Of a DNA stretch of 42,273 nt, positions 8,709-19,457 are shown piece after piece. The DNA lies in contig CAUZFZ010000091.1 in the NCBI GenBank assembly GCA_963579025.1, positions 1-42,273 on the forward strand. The letters are read 5' to 3'. The notes under the pieces were generated by a model. The model was given only the letters and a program-made list of their open reading frames with translations. It was not told where the DNA came from and made no database searches. The translations under genes and the position numbers were made by a program. Source of the stretch: CAUZFZ01 sp963579025. Its GTDB lineage: Bacteria > Planctomycetota > Planctomycetia > Planctomycetales > Planctomycetaceae. Position 1 is the first letter of the stretch. Each line of letters begins with the position of its first letter.

Positions 8709-9431
8709 ATGAAACGTCCGTGGCTCTTTCTTCTGGTGCTGTCGACCATTGCTGTCACGACCGATACAGCGATCGCTGACCCTCCGGCAGGAGGTCAACA
8801 GTCCGCAAAACTCGACACGCACGTTCGAGTCCAGATGGACTACCTGCTTTATCTGCCGAAAGACTACGCGAAACAGGAGTCCTGGCCGCTTGTCCTGTTC
8901 CTGCACGGTTCCGGGGAACGCGGCGATAACCTGGATCTGGTGAAGGTGCATGGTCCACCGAAACTGATCGATGCGGGCAAGGACTTTCCGTGCATCGTGG
9001 TCTCACCGCAATGTCCGAAGGACCGCAGGTGGGAGCCGATCGAACTGGTGGCGCTGCTGAATGATCTCGGCAAGAAGTACAAGGTCGATGACAGGCGGGT
9101 CTCCGTGACCGGACTCAGCATGGGCGGATTTGGTGCGTGGGAACTGGCGGCCTACGCCCCGCATCGGCTGGCGGCGATAGCGCCGATCTGTGGTGGTGGC
9201 GAAAAGTACTGGGCAAAGCAATTCGCCCACTTGCCTGTGTGGGCGTTTCATGGTGCCAAAGACACCGGGGTACCACTGGAACGGTCGCAGATCATGGTGG
9301 ACGCACTCAGGAAAAACGGCGGTGAACCAAAGCTGACGATCTATCCCGAGGCTGGTCACGATTCGTGGACAGAGACCTACGACAATCCAGAATTCTACAA
9401 ATGGTTGCTCGCACAGAAGCTACCGGAGTGA
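8709..9431 (+). CDS. exported alpha/beta hydrolase (prolyl oligopeptidase/esterase type)
   Basis: 240 residues with a signal peptide (LFLLVLSTIAVTTDTAIAD, cleavage near 25). The serine nucleophile sits in GLSMGGFGAWE (about residues 137-147); the acid is probably Asp in GAKDTGVP and the base His in EAGHDSW. LFLHGSGERG supplies the oxyanion loop. These features match the small secreted hydrolases related to feruloyl-esterase and PHB-depolymerase families that planctomycetes use on carbohydrate esters; the substrate is not readable. GAGGT six bases before ATG 8709 supports the start. It begins 68 bases after the DUF1559 gene on the same strand. Confidence 0.88.
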   Translation: MKRPWLFLLVLSTIAVTTDTAIADPPAGGQQSAKLDTHVRVQMDYLLYLPKDYAKQESWPLVLFLHGSGERGDNLDLVKVHGPPKLIDAGKDFPCIVVSPQCPKDRRWEPIELVALLNDLGKKYKVDDRRVSVTGLSMGGFGAWELAAYAPHRLAAIAPICGGGEKYWAKQFAHLPVWAFHGAKDTGVPLERSQIMVDALRKNGGEPKLTIYPEAGHDSWTETYDNPEFYKWLLAQKLPE

Positions 9432-9596
9432 CTGTCTCCAGTGTTTGCGACATCCAACTTGAGTCAAATCTGACCCTTTGCCACAGATTTTCGCGTGCGA
9501 TCGACACAAAGTTGTTCTGTAACGGTTTTCTCGATTCAGCGGCGTGATCCGTCGTCCGATTAACAGAGAGGGTTCAATCCATCTGCCGAGGTTGCA

Positions 9597-10511
9597 ATGC
9601 TCACTCTGTTGAAATCGGTGGCACATCCGATGAAACGCCTGTCTCGCATGGCCTGCATTTCCGCCTGCGCTTCCGTGGCACTTGCCCAGTCGGAAATTAC
9701 TGTCGGCGACAGCGGGGTCGGAGAGATCGACTCCGCGACGATTGGATATCAGATTCGATCTCGTTTCGATGCCGCGTATGGTGCCGACAAAATCAACCGG
9801 GGTGAGTACATCTGGGCCTCGCCAGCGGCCGTCGGTAACGGCCCGCGCAATGTCGAATCCAACGTCGACTATCAAACGGTCTCGACCTACCTTGAATACG
9901 CACTGTCGAGCCAGTTTTCCGTCTTCGTTCAGGGCGGGTTTCTCGCGGTCAATCCGAGACTCAACTCGAACGCGTCCGGCACCAGAGATGTTCAGGCCGG
10001 TTTCAAGTACGGACTCATTCAGGAATCGGACACGCTGGTCACGTTCCAGATGAAGTTCTATGCGGAAAGTGGCGAGGCTGATCGCGGCCTGGGGACCGGA
10101 CACTTCAGCGTCGAACCCGGCATCCTGTTTCTTCGCCAGTACGATTACTTTGTCCTCGAAGGCGAACTGAAACAGTGGACGGCGATTGACGGCACTGACC
10201 CCTTTCAGGGCACCCTCATTCAGTACGGCCTGGGTGCCAGTACCAATCTGGAACCGTGGGGGCTTCCGGACGTCCGACCGGTTGTCGAACTGTTCGGCTG
10301 GTCGTTCTTCGATGGACAGACTCGTTATCAGAACGCGGCCGGAGCCGTCATCACAGAAGACGCGTCCGGGGACACGATCATCAATGCCAGGATCGGCACG
10401 CGGCTGGATCTGACCGATACGACGGATCTGTATCTTGGCCACGGTTGGGCGCTGACGGACGAACAGCTTTACGAAGACATGTTTCGCGTCGAGCTGCGTC
10501 TGGCATTCTGA
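9597..10511 (+). CDS. predicted outer-membrane beta-barrel protein
   Basis: 304 residues with a signal peptide, then alternating amphipathic strands rich in Tyr, Phe and Gly, and a C-terminal phenylalanine (RVELRLAF), the mark of outer-membrane barrels. No known porin or transporter signature is recognised; similar proteins are often annotated as putative transporters. There are two possible starts: ATG 9597 has GAGG seven bases upstream, whereas ATG 9630 gives the cleaner signal peptide (MKRLSRMACISACASVALAQ). I keep 9597 because of the ribosome binding site. It is convergent with the sulfatase gene. Confidence 0.75.
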   Translation: MLTLLKSVAHPMKRLSRMACISACASVALAQSEITVGDSGVGEIDSATIGYQIRSRFDAAYGADKINRGEYIWASPAAVGNGPRNVESNVDYQTVSTYLEYALSSQFSVFVQGGFLAVNPRLNSNASGTRDVQAGFKYGLIQESDTLVTFQMKFYAESGEADRGLGTGHFSVEPGILFLRQYDYFVLEGELKQWTAIDGTDPFQGTLIQYGLGASTNLEPWGLPDVRPVVELFGWSFFDGQTRYQNAAGAVITEDASGDTIINARIGTRLDLTDTTDLYLGHGWALTDEQLYEDMFRVELRLAF

Positions 10512-10560
10512 ATGCGAGTGGCCATGCACGTGGTCGATGGAGTCCAACGCGCAGAAGAGA

Positions 10561-10619
10561 TGGAACACTAATCCGCACTAATCTCCGCTAATCTGATTAG
10601 AGCGAAGATTAGTGTTCCA
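10561..10619. repeat. inverted repeat between convergent genes
   Basis: TGGAACACTAATC at 10561-10573 is exactly complementary to GATTAGTGTTCCA at 10607-10619, and the spacer holds further CTAATC units and an ATCTGATTAG inner palindrome. It lies between the barrel gene and the sulfatase gene, where a two-way terminator would be expected, and resembles dispersed planctomycete repeats. Confidence 0.75.
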
Positions 10620-10631
10620 GTTTGCCGCCGA

Positions 10632-12107
10632 TCAAATTTCCGGGATCGGGTCGTCTTTGCCGATGTCCTGCTTTTCCCAGTTCGCCTTCCCGTCCGCGTA
10701 GATCAGGATGCGAGCCCTGCTTCCGGGTGCCGGCTTCTCATTCACTTTCGGCAGCCATTTGCGATGCTCGCGAATGATCGACGCGTACTTTGCTTTGCCG
10801 GCCAGGTTCGTCCACTCATTCGGGTCGTTCCGCATGTCGTACAGTTCCTGGGAACCGTCCGCATAGACGATGTATCGCCAGTTCTCCGAACGCACTCCGT
10901 GGTTGTCGTGATTGTGCGTGGTGACTGCCATTCGTTCCCGCGGCGTGCTGGCGTTCTGCAACTGAGGAACCAGACTCAGACCTTCCAGGGTGTCGTTCTT
11001 CGGCAGGTCACACAGTTCCAGCAACGTCGGGTACATGTCCAATAGCTCGGCAGGCTGACTGCACTTAGCACCCTTGCCGACGCCGGGGCCAGCGAACATC
11101 AATGGCACGCGAGCTGAGCGGTCCCACAACGTGTTCTTGCCGGTGATCAGCTTCTCACCCAAATGCCAGCCGTGATCCGACCACAGTACGATGATTGTGT
11201 TGTCTGCCTTCCCGCTCGCTTCGAGTGCCTTCAGGACACGTCCGACCTGGCTGTCCACGAAACTGGTGCAGGCCAGATAGGACCGGACGAGGTTCTTCCA
11301 CTGATTGGCTTCTTCCAGAAACTTGAATCGCGGTTCGGGCAGCTTCCAGTGCAGGTACCACGAGAACAGCGGAGTATCGTCGCGATCGTTCCGTTGCAGC
11401 GGCGGCAGCTTCAAAGTTTCCTCGGGATACAGATCGAACCACTTCTGAGTCGCATAACACGGCACATGCGGCAGAAAGAATCCGCACGACAGGAAGAACG
11501 GCTCGTCGCCCATTTTTCCAAGTTGATCGACCGCCCAGCTCGCGACCTTCCAGTCGCCCTTGTCTTCGTCCTTGTGCGGAAAGACGCCCCAGTCAACTAG
11601 CGGATGTGCAGAGGGCGTCTTCACCAGTTTTTCTTTGGGACGCACACCCACGCCCGGTGGAGTGCCGACCACGTGAAACTCGCTGTCCGTTTTCCTTCGA
11701 CCGTAGCCGCCGTGATAGATCTTGCCCGTCGTGTAGGTTCGATATCCGTGCTTCGCCAGATACTGCGGGAGAGTGACGTGATCCTTGAACCGAGGCAGTG
11801 TCCGAAACCACGGAGCCAGACCATAGATACCCGTCGTCGATGGTCGCAGCCCCGTCATGAGACTGGTTCGCGAGGGATTGCACAGCGGCGACTGACACTG
11901 CGCGTTCGTAAACAGAGTCCCTTTGGCCGCCAGCGCGTCGATGTTCGGAGTCTTAACCTGAGGATGCCCACCCAGGCAGCCGAACCAGTCATTCTGGTCA
12001 TCGATGGCGATGAACAGGATGTTTGGTTTTTCAGCGGCTTCACAACGCGGAGAAGCGCACACCAGGAACAATGCGGCAAACGTCCAGTGAATTCTAGTGG
12101 GTGTCAC
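10632..12107 (-). CDS. secreted sulfatase (iduronate/arylsulfatase-like)
   Basis: A formylglycine-dependent sulfatase of 491 residues. The signature CNPSRTSLMTG places the cysteine to be oxidised at residue 76; metal-binding Asp36 and Asp37 lie in IAIDDQND, and further sites are in LWSDHGWHLGE. A signal peptide (FAALFLVCASPRCEA) predicts export. Planctomycetes hold many such enzymes for sulfated algal polysaccharides; the specificity here is not determinable, although LCNPSRTSLMTG followed by RPSTTGIY resembles the iduronate-2-sulfatase group. I choose GTG 12107, since GGAGAG at 12112-12117 lies just upstream; the longer form from 12155 would spoil the signal peptide. An activating enzyme is not in the window. 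Confidence 0.92.
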   Translation of the reverse strand: MTPTRIHWTFAALFLVCASPRCEAAEKPNILFIAIDDQNDWFGCLGGHPQVKTPNIDALAAKGTLFTNAQCQSPLCNPSRTSLMTGLRPSTTGIYGLAPWFRTLPRFKDHVTLPQYLAKHGYRTYTTGKIYHGGYGRRKTDSEFHVVGTPPGVGVRPKEKLVKTPSAHPLVDWGVFPHKDEDKGDWKVASWAVDQLGKMGDEPFFLSCGFFLPHVPCYATQKWFDLYPEETLKLPPLQRNDRDDTPLFSWYLHWKLPEPRFKFLEEANQWKNLVRSYLACTSFVDSQVGRVLKALEASGKADNTIIVLWSDHGWHLGEKLITGKNTLWDRSARVPLMFAGPGVGKGAKCSQPAELLDMYPTLLELCDLPKNDTLEGLSLVPQLQNASTPRERMAVTTHNHDNHGVRSENWRYIVYADGSQELYDMRNDPNEWTNLAGKAKYASIIREHRKWLPKVNEKPAPGSRARILIYADGKANWEKQDIGKDDPIPEI

Positions 12108-12111
12108 GTGA

Positions 12112-12117
12112 CTCTCC
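12112..12117 (-). promoter_or_regulatory. ribosome binding site fixing the sulfatase GTG start
   Basis: On the - strand GGAGAG precedes TCAC and the GTG start codon at 12107. It decides in favour of GTG over the ATG at 12155. Confidence 0.65.
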
Positions 12118-12341
12118 GGGGGCGTGTGAAATCCGAATGGGACGGCGGATAGCACGGTTCATTAGCAAAGGACGCGCTGGGTGTCGACACAGGCGAAACC
12201 TTGACTCAACTCAGCGAATCGACTTTCCGCAGGATGCGAGTTTCCAATGCCCTGTTGGACCTGAAGTTCGTTGCGGACTTACGGGGAGAGGGGGCTAATC
12301 TGGGCAACATTGGATACAAATGGTCACATTGTGCCCAGGGC

Positions 12342-12347
12342 AGAGGA
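12342..12347 (+). promoter_or_regulatory. ribosome binding site for the zinc-ribbon protein at 12354
   Basis: AGAGGA ends six bases before ATG 12354. The next in-frame start, 12201, has no such site and would add a non-family extension. The 246-base gap 12108-12353 separates divergent genes and should hold promoters for both; no clear -35/-10 pair can be called. Confidence 0.65.
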
Positions 12348-12353
12348 TCCAGA

Positions 12354-13982
12354 ATGACTATTCGAGTGGTGTGCGAATGCGGACACGAAATGCTCGCCAA
12401 AGACGAGTTCGCGGGGCGACGGATCAAGTGCCGCAGTTGCGAGTCTCCACTTACGATCCCCGAGCCACGCCCAAGAAAACAAACCCGGGACGGGTCTGTG
12501 CGTAAACGCCGAAGACCGGCAGAGGCATACGAAGACCAACCGTACGACGAAGATGGATATGACGAGTACATTGAGTCACAGCCGCCCCGCCGGAAGCCAA
12601 AACGCAAGGGAAAGAAGCGCAAACGGAGTCGCGGGCGACCAGCGTGGCTCATTCCCGCCATCGCGGTGACCGTGGCCGTTGCTGGCGTAGGTGCGCTGGG
12701 ATTCTTCCTGGTCGTCAAGCTTCCTGAGATGCAAATCGAAGCGGAGATTGCCAATCGAAAGCCGGAAGATCTCGGCGGTTACATAATCGACCTGCCAGGT
12801 GAAGCCACCGAGGACGGTCGGCCGATTGTTGCAAACACCGACCACAGCCACGCGTGCTTAAGAAGCTGGCATTTGACGCCCGATGGTGGCGAAGACCTGC
12901 TGGCCGTTCAGTACATGTTCTTCGACGTTCGGAGTCAGCCACGAGATGCAACCAGGCGGGCAGTTGTGAAGGCTGACTCAGCAGTCGCATCACTTGATGC
13001 GTTCGTTAGGGGACGCGCACAAAGCAACGGAGGGGAGGTCGTTGGCGCGACCGCAAAACGCGAAGTCAACGGCATTCAGCTGGCGCGCTGCCTCATGCGA
13101 TCTCCGGATTCCAGTAGTGTGGCGCTCTTCTATTCAATCCGGGATGGAGCACGCGAAATTCGGCTCACTACAGTTTCAGACGACACTTCGCAGAAAATTG
13201 CCTACTTCGACCGCATGTTCGAGACGCTCCGAAAGACCGATCAAAGTGTCACACTGTGGCCGGGGCCGCGCCCCTTGCTGCCTTCGGAGCTCGATCATCC
13301 ACTGGTTGATTCCAGATCTCTACCTGATGTGGAGGCAGATTTTTCAGAAGACCACCGGTTCAAGTCAGTGGAAGACTGCTTTCCTTCCGGCACACACCCT
13401 GCCAGTGTCTACGAAATCTACATCCATCCTCGTCTCGCACCACTGAATGAGCTGATTGCGGCTGGAGGTCGTCGAAATGCCCATTGGCTCAGACAGCACG
13501 TGGAAAGTGCACCGAAAGGCCAGCCACTTCCATATGACCCAAAGCTGGGACTGACTCGACCCGAATACGAAGAAATGCTCGCCCTGGGCGACGAGGTCAA
13601 ATTCCGTCAGGCGGGTACTACGACAATCACGGTCTCTGAAACTCGCGGCGACAGCAGCGACGAATCCCGGATTCAGGTGGAATGCGAGCCACTGAGGCCG
13701 ATTGTCCCGCTCGAGTTCGTAATCCAGCCGGGCAGGCGACCAGACCTTCGCACGCCGCTTCCGGACCGTTTTACCGGTGGAACTGAGAGGTCGGCACGTG
13801 AAAAGGGCTCTGCGACTGGAGAGTTCACCGGACTCCAATGGCTCTGTTCGAGATTATCTCACGAAGTAACCGTCGGAACTCTCAAGCGGTCAGGACACAC
13901 AATTATCTGGACGGAACTCAAGAACGATCGCAACTCGAATGATCGCACGCTCCGCGTCGTGACATTCGACCCCGGAAACTGA
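12354..13982 (+). CDS. hypothetical zinc-ribbon single-pass membrane protein
   Basis: 542 residues. The first 35 residues form a zinc ribbon, CECGHEM ... CRSCESPL, of a type often found at the N-terminus of planctomycete membrane proteins. A basic, Arg/Lys/Pro-rich linker follows, then one transmembrane helix (WLIPAIAVTVAVAGVGALGFFLV, about residues 100-122) and a 420-residue C-terminal part, probably periplasmic. I recognise no family in that part. The start is set by the ribosome binding site and by the ribbon beginning MTIRVVCECG. It is transcribed divergently from the sulfatase. The function is unknown. Confidence 0.75.
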   Translation: MTIRVVCECGHEMLAKDEFAGRRIKCRSCESPLTIPEPRPRKQTRDGSVRKRRRPAEAYEDQPYDEDGYDEYIESQPPRRKPKRKGKKRKRSRGRPAWLIPAIAVTVAVAGVGALGFFLVVKLPEMQIEAEIANRKPEDLGGYIIDLPGEATEDGRPIVANTDHSHACLRSWHLTPDGGEDLLAVQYMFFDVRSQPRDATRRAVVKADSAVASLDAFVRGRAQSNGGEVVGATAKREVNGIQLARCLMRSPDSSSVALFYSIRDGAREIRLTTVSDDTSQKIAYFDRMFETLRKTDQSVTLWPGPRPLLPSELDHPLVDSRSLPDVEADFSEDHRFKSVEDCFPSGTHPASVYEIYIHPRLAPLNELIAAGGRRNAHWLRQHVESAPKGQPLPYDPKLGLTRPEYEEMLALGDEVKFRQAGTTTITVSETRGDSSDESRIQVECEPLRPIVPLEFVIQPGRRPDLRTPLPDRFTGGTERSAREKGSATGEFTGLQWLCSRLSHEVTVGTLKRSGHTIIWTELKNDRNSNDRTLRVVTFDPGN

Positions 13983-13990
13983 GTTCGTAC

Positions 13991-14128
13991 CTACACGGTC
14001 TCATCACTGCAGTCCCTCGCTCGCATGTATTCGCGATTGAGGCGGCCGATATTGCTGACAGAGGTTGCGGCCGGGCAGGCGGTTTCGCATTCGCTGGCGT
14101 TGGTGCAGTTGCCAAAGTCCACTTCGTT
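13991..14128 (-). pseudogene. truncated second copy of the sdhB 3' end
   Basis: Read on the - strand this encodes FGNCTNASECETACPAA, then SVSNIGRLNREYMRA, then DCSDETV and a stop (TAG at 13991-13993). It matches the last 45 residues of the intact SdhB at 14856 in 35 positions, with about 80% base identity by hand. Many differences are silent, so the sequence was once under protein-level selection. The cysteines of the last iron-sulfur motif survive, but no start codon or upstream domains exist; similarity stops at about 14128. It lies in the same orientation as sdhB, with the antitoxin gene between the two. From 14129 to 14354 I see nothing else that I can support. Confidence 0.88.
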
Positions 14129-14354
14129 CGTGCTGCGGTCAAGCGACCAAATCACTGTACTCCGCTACGGCGGGAACAATTCGAAAGGCTCTTCGGCCTG
14201 ACGGCCTCGAATGCGCCGTTCGTGGTTCAAGTCGAGAACTTCGGCAGTAGCCCGACCGATCGCCGTCAGTCACTCCCTGGCCAGGACCGCGCCGGCTGCC
14301 CCCCGAATGAGGACAACCAACGTCTGGCAGGCGCTCGTTCATTGAATACCGCAT

Positions 14355-14786
14355 TCACAGGTTCGCGGAGAGTACGCTGACATCAACGCCGAAGAAATCG
14401 GCGAGTTTGCGAATGATCCGACGGCTGAACGGCCGCTTGCCGGCGAGAATCTCCGAGACAGTCGATGTCGCGACTTTAGCTCCGCGGCTCAACTCTGCCT
14501 GGCTGATCCCCCGAGCGTCGATCAGATGCCGCAGCATGTCCGCATCTGACGCCGCTGCAATCGAATGATGTCGGTCTTCGTACACTGCGATGAGATCGCT
14601 CAGAGCATCCAGATACATCTCATCCCCGCGCGCCAACCGGCCTTGCGCCAAAATGCTGTCCAGCATCTCCTGAGCCGCTGTGAGTTCCCGATCAGTCTTG
14701 ATCGACACAAGCGGAAAACGCTGAACGAGTGCAAGGTACGACTGTCGCACCTTGCCACGAACTTGCGATGCAGTTCCCGTTGCCAT
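14355..14786 (-). CDS. HigA-like XRE-family antitoxin, orphan
   Basis: 143 residues. The N-terminal half (PLVSIKTDRELTAAQEMLDSIL ... ALSDLIAVYED) is typical of the HigA/COG5499 antitoxins. Residues 84-138 are a helix-turn-helix of the Cro/C1 type (GISQAELSRGAKVATSTVSEILAGKRPF). Such proteins normally neutralise a HigB mRNA-cleaving toxin encoded just upstream and repress their own promoter. Here the upstream space to sdhB is only 69 bases, so no toxin gene is present. AAGGA nine bases before ATG supports the start. It lies between the intact sdhB and its duplicated tail and may be a cargo remnant. Confidence 0.85.
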   Translation of the reverse strand: MATGTASQVRGKVRQSYLALVQRFPLVSIKTDRELTAAQEMLDSILAQGRLARGDEMYLDALSDLIAVYEDRHHSIAAASDADMLRHLIDARGISQAELSRGAKVATSTVSEILAGKRPFSRRIIRKLADFFGVDVSVLSANL

Positions 14787-14803
14787 GCTCTGGATCCTTG
14801 TCA

Positions 14804-14827
14804 GTCTCGATTCGAGAGATGCGAGAC
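14804..14827. promoter_or_regulatory. candidate operator upstream of the antitoxin gene
   Basis: TCTCGATTCGAGA at 14805-14817 is a perfect 6+1+6 palindrome, and GTCTCG 14804-14809 is also complementary to CGAGAC 14822-14827. The sites start 18 bases upstream of the antitoxin ATG, where a self-repressing XRE protein would bind. Confidence 0.5.
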
Positions 14828-14855
14828 ACGCGGGGACGTCACGAGCAACTGCTTG

Positions 14856-15625
14856 TCAGACGGTTTCGTCACTGCAGACGAGCGCCCGCATATATTCGCG
14901 ATTCATGCGCGCGATGTTGCTGACTGAGATTGCCGCCGGGCAGGCCGCTTCGCATTCGCTGGTGTTCGTGCAGTTTCCGAAGCCCTCTTCGTCCATCTGC
15001 GCGACCATTTTCAGGACACGTTGGGATCGTTCGGGTTTGCCCTGCGGCAGCAGGGCCAGTTGCGAGACCTTCGCACTGACAAACAGCATGGCCGATGCGT
15101 TCTTGCACGACGCCACGCAGGCTCCACAGCCGATGCACGCGGCTGCGTCCATCGCTTTGTTCTGGTCCTGGGCGGGAACGGGCAGACAGTTGCCGTCGGG
15201 GGCGTTTCCGGAGTTGACCGAGACGAACCCGCCCTCGTTCATGACCCTGTCGAAGGACGACCGATCAACGACGAGGTCACGTACGACAGGGAATGCTCGC
15301 GCACGCCATGGTTCGATGACGATCGTGTCGCCATCGCGGAAACGGCGCATGTGGAGCTGGCAGGTGGTGGTCTCTTTGTCGGGTCCGTGGGCCTGTCCGT
15401 TGATCATCAGGCTGCACATGCCGCAAATGCCCTCGCGGCAGTCATGATCGAACGCGACGGGTTCTTCCCCGAGTTCCGTCAATTGCTCGTTCAGTACATC
15501 GAGCATTTCCAGGAACGACATATGTTCCGAGACGTCGGCCAGACGGTACGTACGAAATCCGCCTTTGTCTTCAGGACCGGCCTGTCTCCAGATGCGCAGT
15601 GTCAGATTCATTCCCGCACCGGACA

Positions 15626-15626
<1 letters not shown>
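14856..15626 (-). CDS. sdhB: succinate dehydrogenase/fumarate reductase iron-sulfur subunit
   Basis: 256 residues. SdhB passes electrons from the flavoprotein to the membrane quinone site through three clusters. The [2Fe-2S] ligands are in CREGICGMC plus the later C of TTTCQLH; the [4Fe-4S] motif is CIGCGACVASC; the remaining cysteines are in NCTNTSECEAACP. The ATG overlaps the sdhA stop by one base (TAATG), so translation is coupled. A diverged copy of its last 46 codons lies at 13991-14128, so the 3' end of this gene may have been exchanged. Confidence 0.95.
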
Positions 15627-17563
<1,937 letters not shown>

Positions 17564-17620
17564 GCGGAAGACTCCTTAGTCGACGTGCTGCGGCAGAAAA
17601 CGGACTCAAAGACTCTGGTG

Positions 17621-18277
17621 TTAGATCAAGAACAGGAAGCTCATGAATCCGAAACCGACGGCAAACGCAAACAGCACAGAACCCCACTGGATGCAGCGGT
17701 TGTACTTTGAGTGGTTCAAACCGAGCGACTGAAACGCGCTCATGACGCCGTGCATCAGATGGAAAATCAGGAACAGTTGACCAAGGAAATACCCGATCAG
17801 CGTGAGCGGCGTGTGCAGAAGTGCCTGGGCCTTCTCGAAGGGCGTCTTGCCTTCGTATGTGACGTCCGACCGCATCTCCAGCTTGAAGTCGAACATATGC
17901 AGGAACAGGTACGCGAGAATGATCAGGCCCGAGATCATCATCCATGTGTCGGGGCGGCCGAATCCGATTCCGTCGCCCTCACCCTTTGGATTGCTGACAG
18001 CGTATTCCTGTCCACGCGCGCGACGATTCTCGGCACTGACACTGAATGCCAGGTAAATGTGCAGAATGAAGATGCCGAACAGGCCGGTCTCGGCCACCAT
18101 CAACAGGCCTTCATTCTCGTGCAGCTTATGGGCGTAGTCGTTATAGGCCTCGGGCCCGGCATACATCAGCAGATTGCCGCCGAGGTGCGCGATCAGAAAC
18201 CCGCATAGCAGAAGACCCGTGATCGCCATCAGAAACTTCTTCCCAACGGAAGAAGACAGGGCGCGTAACCAGTTCAA
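17621..18277 (-). CDS. sdhC: succinate dehydrogenase cytochrome b558 subunit
   Basis: 218 residues with five hydrophobic helices; it anchors SdhAB, binds haem b and passes electrons to quinone. Conserved histidines lie in LIAHLGGNLLMY (helix 1), the helix-2 region (LHIYLAF) and FHLMHGVMSAFQSLG. The family is the single-subunit (SdhC without SdhD) type. The start codon is TTG at 18277, supported by CTCCTT/AAGGAG at 18284-18289 with six bases between. It leads the operon; the gap 18278-18487 should hold the promoter, but no clear elements are called. Confidence 0.92.
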   Translation of the reverse strand: MNWLRALSSSVGKKFLMAITGLLLCGFLIAHLGGNLLMYAGPEAYNDYAHKLHENEGLLMVAETGLFGIFILHIYLAFSVSAENRRARGQEYAVSNPKGEGDGIGFGRPDTWMMISGLIILAYLFLHMFDFKLEMRSDVTYEGKTPFEKAQALLHTPLTLIGYFLGQLFLIFHLMHGVMSAFQSLGLNHSKYNRCIQWGSVLFAFAVGFGFMSFLFLI

Positions 18278-18283
18278 GGTCGG

Positions 18284-18289
18284 CTCCTT
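18284..18289 (-). promoter_or_regulatory. ribosome binding site deciding the TTG start of sdhC
   Basis: On the - strand AAGGAG stands six bases before TTG 18277. This strong site, plus the MNWLRALSSSVGKK family start, supports the unusual initiation codon. Confidence 0.7.
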
Positions 18290-18487
18290 CGCTTCTCTCA
18301 GATGCCAGTCTCATGCCGTCTGCGGCGCCCAGTACTCATTGAGCGAGGGGATTATAGGCCGCGCGATTCGGGCTGCAATCGAAGCTGTCCGGATGTGACT
18401 ATTCCGGCGAAACCGGACAATTGAGAGTCGCGGGTGTCGCACAACGAACATGCCTGCGTGGAGTTTTCATGTCTCTGATGCGGCATT

Positions 18488-19288
18488 TCACAACGGCAAC
18501 TGCATTTCGTTCCGCAGCAGAGCACTGGCCATTTCACCGAGAAAGGCCAGGATGACGCCGACAAATAGAACGCCGGTTGCGGACTGCGTGTTCCGGTATC
18601 GCAGAATACGGGCTACGGCGACGGCCACGACAATCGGACCGATGATCCCTCCGACCCACTCCAGAGCCAGCCAGACGGAGTGTGTGTCGGTCCAATGCTT
18701 CCCCACGGCAGCCGTCGTCTTTCCTGAAACGACCGACCAGTTCAGACAGAGAGCAGCCGCGGCCAGCGCGAGACGCAGCCCCGCAGCTGATCCCAGCCAG
18801 ACGTTGGCTCGATTCAGAGGGGACGTCGACATCGTTGGTGCCGTCAGATACCAGTGACCCAGCAACATCCCGCTGACGGCTGCTCCGGAAACGCATGCGG
18901 TGGCCAGTTCGGACAGGCAGTACAGACCGCCTCGGACGGTTGTCAGCTCAAACTGCGATGCGACTGACAGTATCAGTGTCAGCGCCGAGGCCCCCGCGAT
19001 CGCAAACCCGTAGATGGCACCGCCGTGGCGGCGTTCGAGCGTCCACATGACGGAGCCAATAAACGACAGGCCTGCCAGTCCGGCGGCAACCCAGCGGACA
19101 GGCACGGCACCGAGAACAGTCGTCTGAGTGGCCGAAAGTTGTCCCGCGGACATCGCCGCAAGAACAGACAGGCCCAGCGTGACGAGCATCTGAATGCGGA
19201 AATAGCCCGACGTTACCTGTGATCGAGGCAGCACACACCAAGTCAGACTCATGCCGCAAATCAGCCGAATGGCGAACTGTGTGATCAT
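18488..19288 (-). CDS. integral membrane protein, about 8 helices, unknown function
   Basis: 266 residues, mostly hydrophobic, with about eight transmembrane segments, among them MLVTLGLSVLAAMSAG, WVAAGLAGLSFIGSVMW, AIYGFAIAGASALTLIL, and near the C-terminus VLFVGVILAFLGEMASALL. The motif GHWYLTAP after the fifth helix and an invariant-looking GEMASALL could be functional, but I do not recognise the family. The start ATG 19288 is preferred because upstream in-frame codons (to 19480) code for a polar, non-membrane extension; GAGG immediately precedes it. It is divergent from the phosphatase gene; the 169-base gap is a likely two-way promoter region. Confidence 0.75.
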   Translation of the reverse strand: MITQFAIRLICGMSLTWCVLPRSQVTSGYFRIQMLVTLGLSVLAAMSAGQLSATQTTVLGAVPVRWVAAGLAGLSFIGSVMWTLERRHGGAIYGFAIAGASALTLILSVASQFELTTVRGGLYCLSELATACVSGAAVSGMLLGHWYLTAPTMSTSPLNRANVWLGSAAGLRLALAAAALCLNWSVVSGKTTAAVGKHWTDTHSVWLALEWVGGIIGPIVVAVAVARILRYRNTQSATGVLFVGVILAFLGEMASALLRNEMQLPL

Positions 19289-19457
19289 CCTCGGTCCAAA
19301 TTCCTTAGATACAAACAGGGTGTGGCGAACGTAGCGGATTCGCAGCGATCGGGGTATCCTGCTGCGACCGGGGAAACAGAAGTTGTCATTTGAAGTTGCC
19401 GTAGGCGCGGTTCGGGGCGACGCGAATCGCGTTCGTTGCCCGGAATTGAGTGTCGTT

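Noticed and set aside
9420..10568. 382-codon open frame antisense to the barrel gene
   Set aside because: It is the shadow of a real + strand gene with signal peptide and C-terminal Phe; the antisense protein has no recognisable domain.
14180..14260. possible tRNA-like arm containing GGTTCAAGTC
   Set aside because: No acceptor or anticodon stem can be paired around it, and no CCA end is present.
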